This document shows positions 61,790 to 64,000 of a DNA stretch of 64,000 nucleotides, in pieces; within the stretch, counting starts at the first letter, position 1; the number at the start of each line of letters is the position of its first letter. Origin of the DNA: Promerops cafer. Its lineage: Eukaryota > Chordata > Aves > Passeriformes > Nectariniidae. The notes beneath the pieces are model-generated. The model had not been told where the DNA came from, ran no database searches, and worked only from the letters and a program-made list of their open reading frames with translations. The position numbers and the translations under genes were made by a program. The stretch spans positions 3,128,000-3,191,999 of the forward strand of contig VZSE01006029.1 in NCBI GenBank assembly GCA_013398275.1, given 5' to 3'.

Positions 61790-62815
61790 ACAAGTCTGCC
61801 AGGCTGACGAAAGACTGGGGTGTAGTGGATGCCAGGCACCCATCAAAGCCTCTCTATTACTGCCCTCCACAAGTGGACAGGGGAGAGAAAATAAAGCAAA
61901 AGATTCATGAGCTGAGATAAAGACTGGGAGAAATCACTCACTGAATACCATTATGGGCAAACCAGACTCAATTTACTGATATTAATTGCATTGATTAGTA
62001 ACAAAATCAGAGCAACAAGACAGTGAGAAGTAAAGGAAAAGTCTTAAAAACACCTCTTGCCCCACCTCTCCCTTCTTCCTTAGCTCTACGTCTTTCCCTG
62101 CAGTGGCACAGGGAGATGGGGAATGGGGGTCATGGCCAGTTCATCACTTGTTTCTGCCACTGCTCAGAGAGAAGAGTCCTTCTGTTCTAGCGTGGGGTCT
62201 ATCCCACAGGAGACAAACTTCAAATTGAATCCATCCCCTGGGCAACAGGTTCTCCATGAACCTGTGAGTCACTCTTCCACAGGGTGCAGTCCTTCGGGCA
62301 CAGCCTGCTCCAGCGAGGGGCCCCCTTAGGGTCACAAGTTCTTCCAGGAAACCTGCTCCAGCACTGGTTTCCTACAGCTACACAGCTACGTGCTCTTTCA
62401 GGCATCCATGCTCTGGTGTGGGTCTCCTCCATGGGCTGCGGGTGGATCTCTGCAGCGCTGTGGTTCTCCATTGGCTGCAGGGGAATCTCTGCTCTGGAGC
62501 ACCTCCTCCCCCTCCTTCTGCACTGACCTTGGTGTCTGCAGGGCTGTTCCTCTCACATTTTCTCGCTCTGTTCTTCTCTGTCCGCAATTACATATGCACA
62601 ATAATTTTTTTCTTTCTTAAATATGTTATCAGAGAGGTGTTATGATCATTCCTGATAGGCTTGGCCTTGGCACGCAGCTCGTCCGTCCTGGAGCTGGCTG
62701 GCATTGGCTCTGCCAGACGTGGGGAAAGCTTCTGGCACCTTCTCACAGAAGCCACCCCTGCAGCTCCCCTCAGCCAAAATCTGGCCACAAAAACCAAATA
62801 CACTGGGGATAGACT
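61790..62815. mobile_element. ERV-derived fragment (passerine type)
   Basis: This block of about 1 kb has a different composition from the surrounding intron, with long overlapping open frames on both strands at 62.1-62.6 kb. Text such as ACTGGGAGAAATCACTCACT, GGAGCACCTCCTCCCCCTCC, GGTGTCTGCAGGGCTGTTCC and TTCTCACAGAAGCCACCCCT matches what I remember of a dispersed passerine ERV-associated repeat. I see no gag, pol or env motifs and cannot fix its orientation. Confidence 0.5.
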
Positions 62816-63454
62816 CATTCAGATACCAGAACTTGTTCTATTATGTAGCAATTAATATGAATTTGCTAGTAATTACTCAGATATCATCAATAAAACCAAG
62901 ATAGAATTGTAAGGGTGTTTTAAAAGTTTCTCTACATACAGTGTAGCCATCAACCAAAGAACTCCACACACTTTATCAAAGTGACTACATGGTGGTTAAT
63001 AACCTGTCACAGATTACTTGAATGGGGATTTCAAGACAAAACCTACTTTATATATGAATAGACATTCCCATCCATCATATAATACTACAGAAGTTCAATA
63101 GTTCTTCCACTGAAAAAGTTGAAGAAAAGCAAACAAAGAAGGTAGTTTCAGCCTCAGTCCTTACCTGTAAAGTTTCCACATTTGGTTTCTACTTCATTTT
63201 GTGTAACTACTCTGCTTAACAGGAGTCATAGTGTTACTATTTAATGTTATGACTCAGTGTACCTCTGGGACATATATTTGTCTCAGTCAAATTCATCCAT
63301 GACTTTCAGAAATACACTCTGTCTATGGCTTGGTTTTGACAGCTTAATGGGAAGGGATCATCATTTCTGAAGATTCCTTAATTTTTTCTGTGCCAGAAAA
63401 ATCCTTCAAGCTGAGTTAGGTGAAAAATAAACAGGAACTATGATTGATAAAATT

Positions 63455-63537
63455 CTCTTGTATGGGCAAGGGGTTTGGACTACACGATCTCCAGATGTCT
63501 CTTCCAACCTCAACTATCCTGCAATTCTGTGACTTTC
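63455..63537 (+). repeat. CR1 LINE 3' terminus
   Basis: GGGGTTTGGACTACACGATC, then TCCAGATGTCTCTTCCAACC and TCAACTATCCTGCAATTCTG: a CR1 3' end, plus orientation, decayed and 5'-truncated. Confidence 0.85.
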
Positions 63538-64000
63538 AAGCTGGCTGGGGGTGATCCAGCTCAGTTCCAGCACAGCAAATATAAATGTATGGGTTACTGC
63601 AGATCTGGTTGTGCTGCTTTACAAATGTAAGATTTTTATGTGTATACCTGTGTTTTCCAGCTTAGGGAATGAACATTGCTGCCTACCCTGCACCTCAATG
63701 GCTGATTATTTTATGAAAGTAACTTCTGTAGTTGCCACATTTCTTTATAGCCTACCGTATGTTTCTCTTGTACTATTCCTAAAATTTAAAATGTTTTGTC
63801 TGTGTGACAGATAGTTTTCAAACATTTTACATCTTAGATTTACAGTGTTCAATTAATAGCTGAAACAAAATGTGGTATTTTTAGTGTCCAGTACTATATA
63901 TTTTTAAAATATATTACCGATTGCTTTTTAAGGGTGTATTTCTAACAATTTCCCTTAATTTTGCATTCTGAAAGGTTTACTATTACAACTTTATGTATGT

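Larger units (their letters stand above)
59728..64000 (+). other. Third coding intron of the TMEM68-like gene, incomplete
   Basis: It starts at the donor GTGAGT after exon 3 and continues to the window edge. I looked on the plus strand for the next conserved block of the family and did not find it. Apart from the poly-A, ERV and CR1 pieces listed separately, nothing is recognised. Confidence 0.55.

Overview
The window looks like vertebrate nuclear DNA from a bird, probably a songbird. The evidence is intron-split genes with GT-AG splice sites, CpG-island promoters, many degenerate CR1 LINE 3' ends in both orientations, and LTR fragments that start TGTCCTGGTTTTGG and end in GGGGTTAAA, a pattern I associate with passerine endogenous retroviruses. 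Most of the sequence is AT-rich and non-coding. I see no prokaryotic or viral gene organisation and no CRISPR array.

Left part, minus strand, 17538 down to 3300: twelve of an expected thirteen coding exons of TGS1 (trimethylguanosine synthase 1). All splice phases agree and the exons join into 855 uninterrupted codons. The last coding exon lies left of position 1. Two introns are unusual. Intron 5 has a GC-AG donor. Intron 11, inside the methyltransferase domain, is a U12-type AT-AC intron (donor ATATCCTTT, acceptor TAC). The start codon sits in a CpG island at about 17160-17700.

Middle part, 17.7-49.5 kb: about 32 kb with no gene I can support. It holds CR1 fragments, an ancient CR1/L3-like piece, a solo ERV LTR, and simple repeats. 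Two single-N gaps (41231 and 46434) are each flanked by a perfect direct duplication (223 and 247 bp) that looks like an assembly artefact.

Right part, plus strand, 49.5-64 kb: a second CpG island with a candidate non-coding first exon (donor at 49805/49806), followed by the first three coding exons (229 codons) of a TMEM68/DIESL-family membrane acyltransferase. Its remaining exons, about a third of the protein, lie right of 64000. The introns hold CR1 and ERV fragments, including an LTR end with a decayed lysine-tRNA-type primer binding site.

TGS1 and the TMEM68-family gene are divergent neighbours, as TGS1 and TMEM68 are in mammals. Here, however, two separate CpG islands about 32 kb apart replace the near-abutting pair known from human. 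The acyltransferase also seems more diverged from human TMEM68 than an orthologue should be, so it may be a paralogue. The two proteins are not known to act together: TGS1 is a nuclear RNA-cap methyltransferase and the TMEM68 family are ER lipid acyltransferases.
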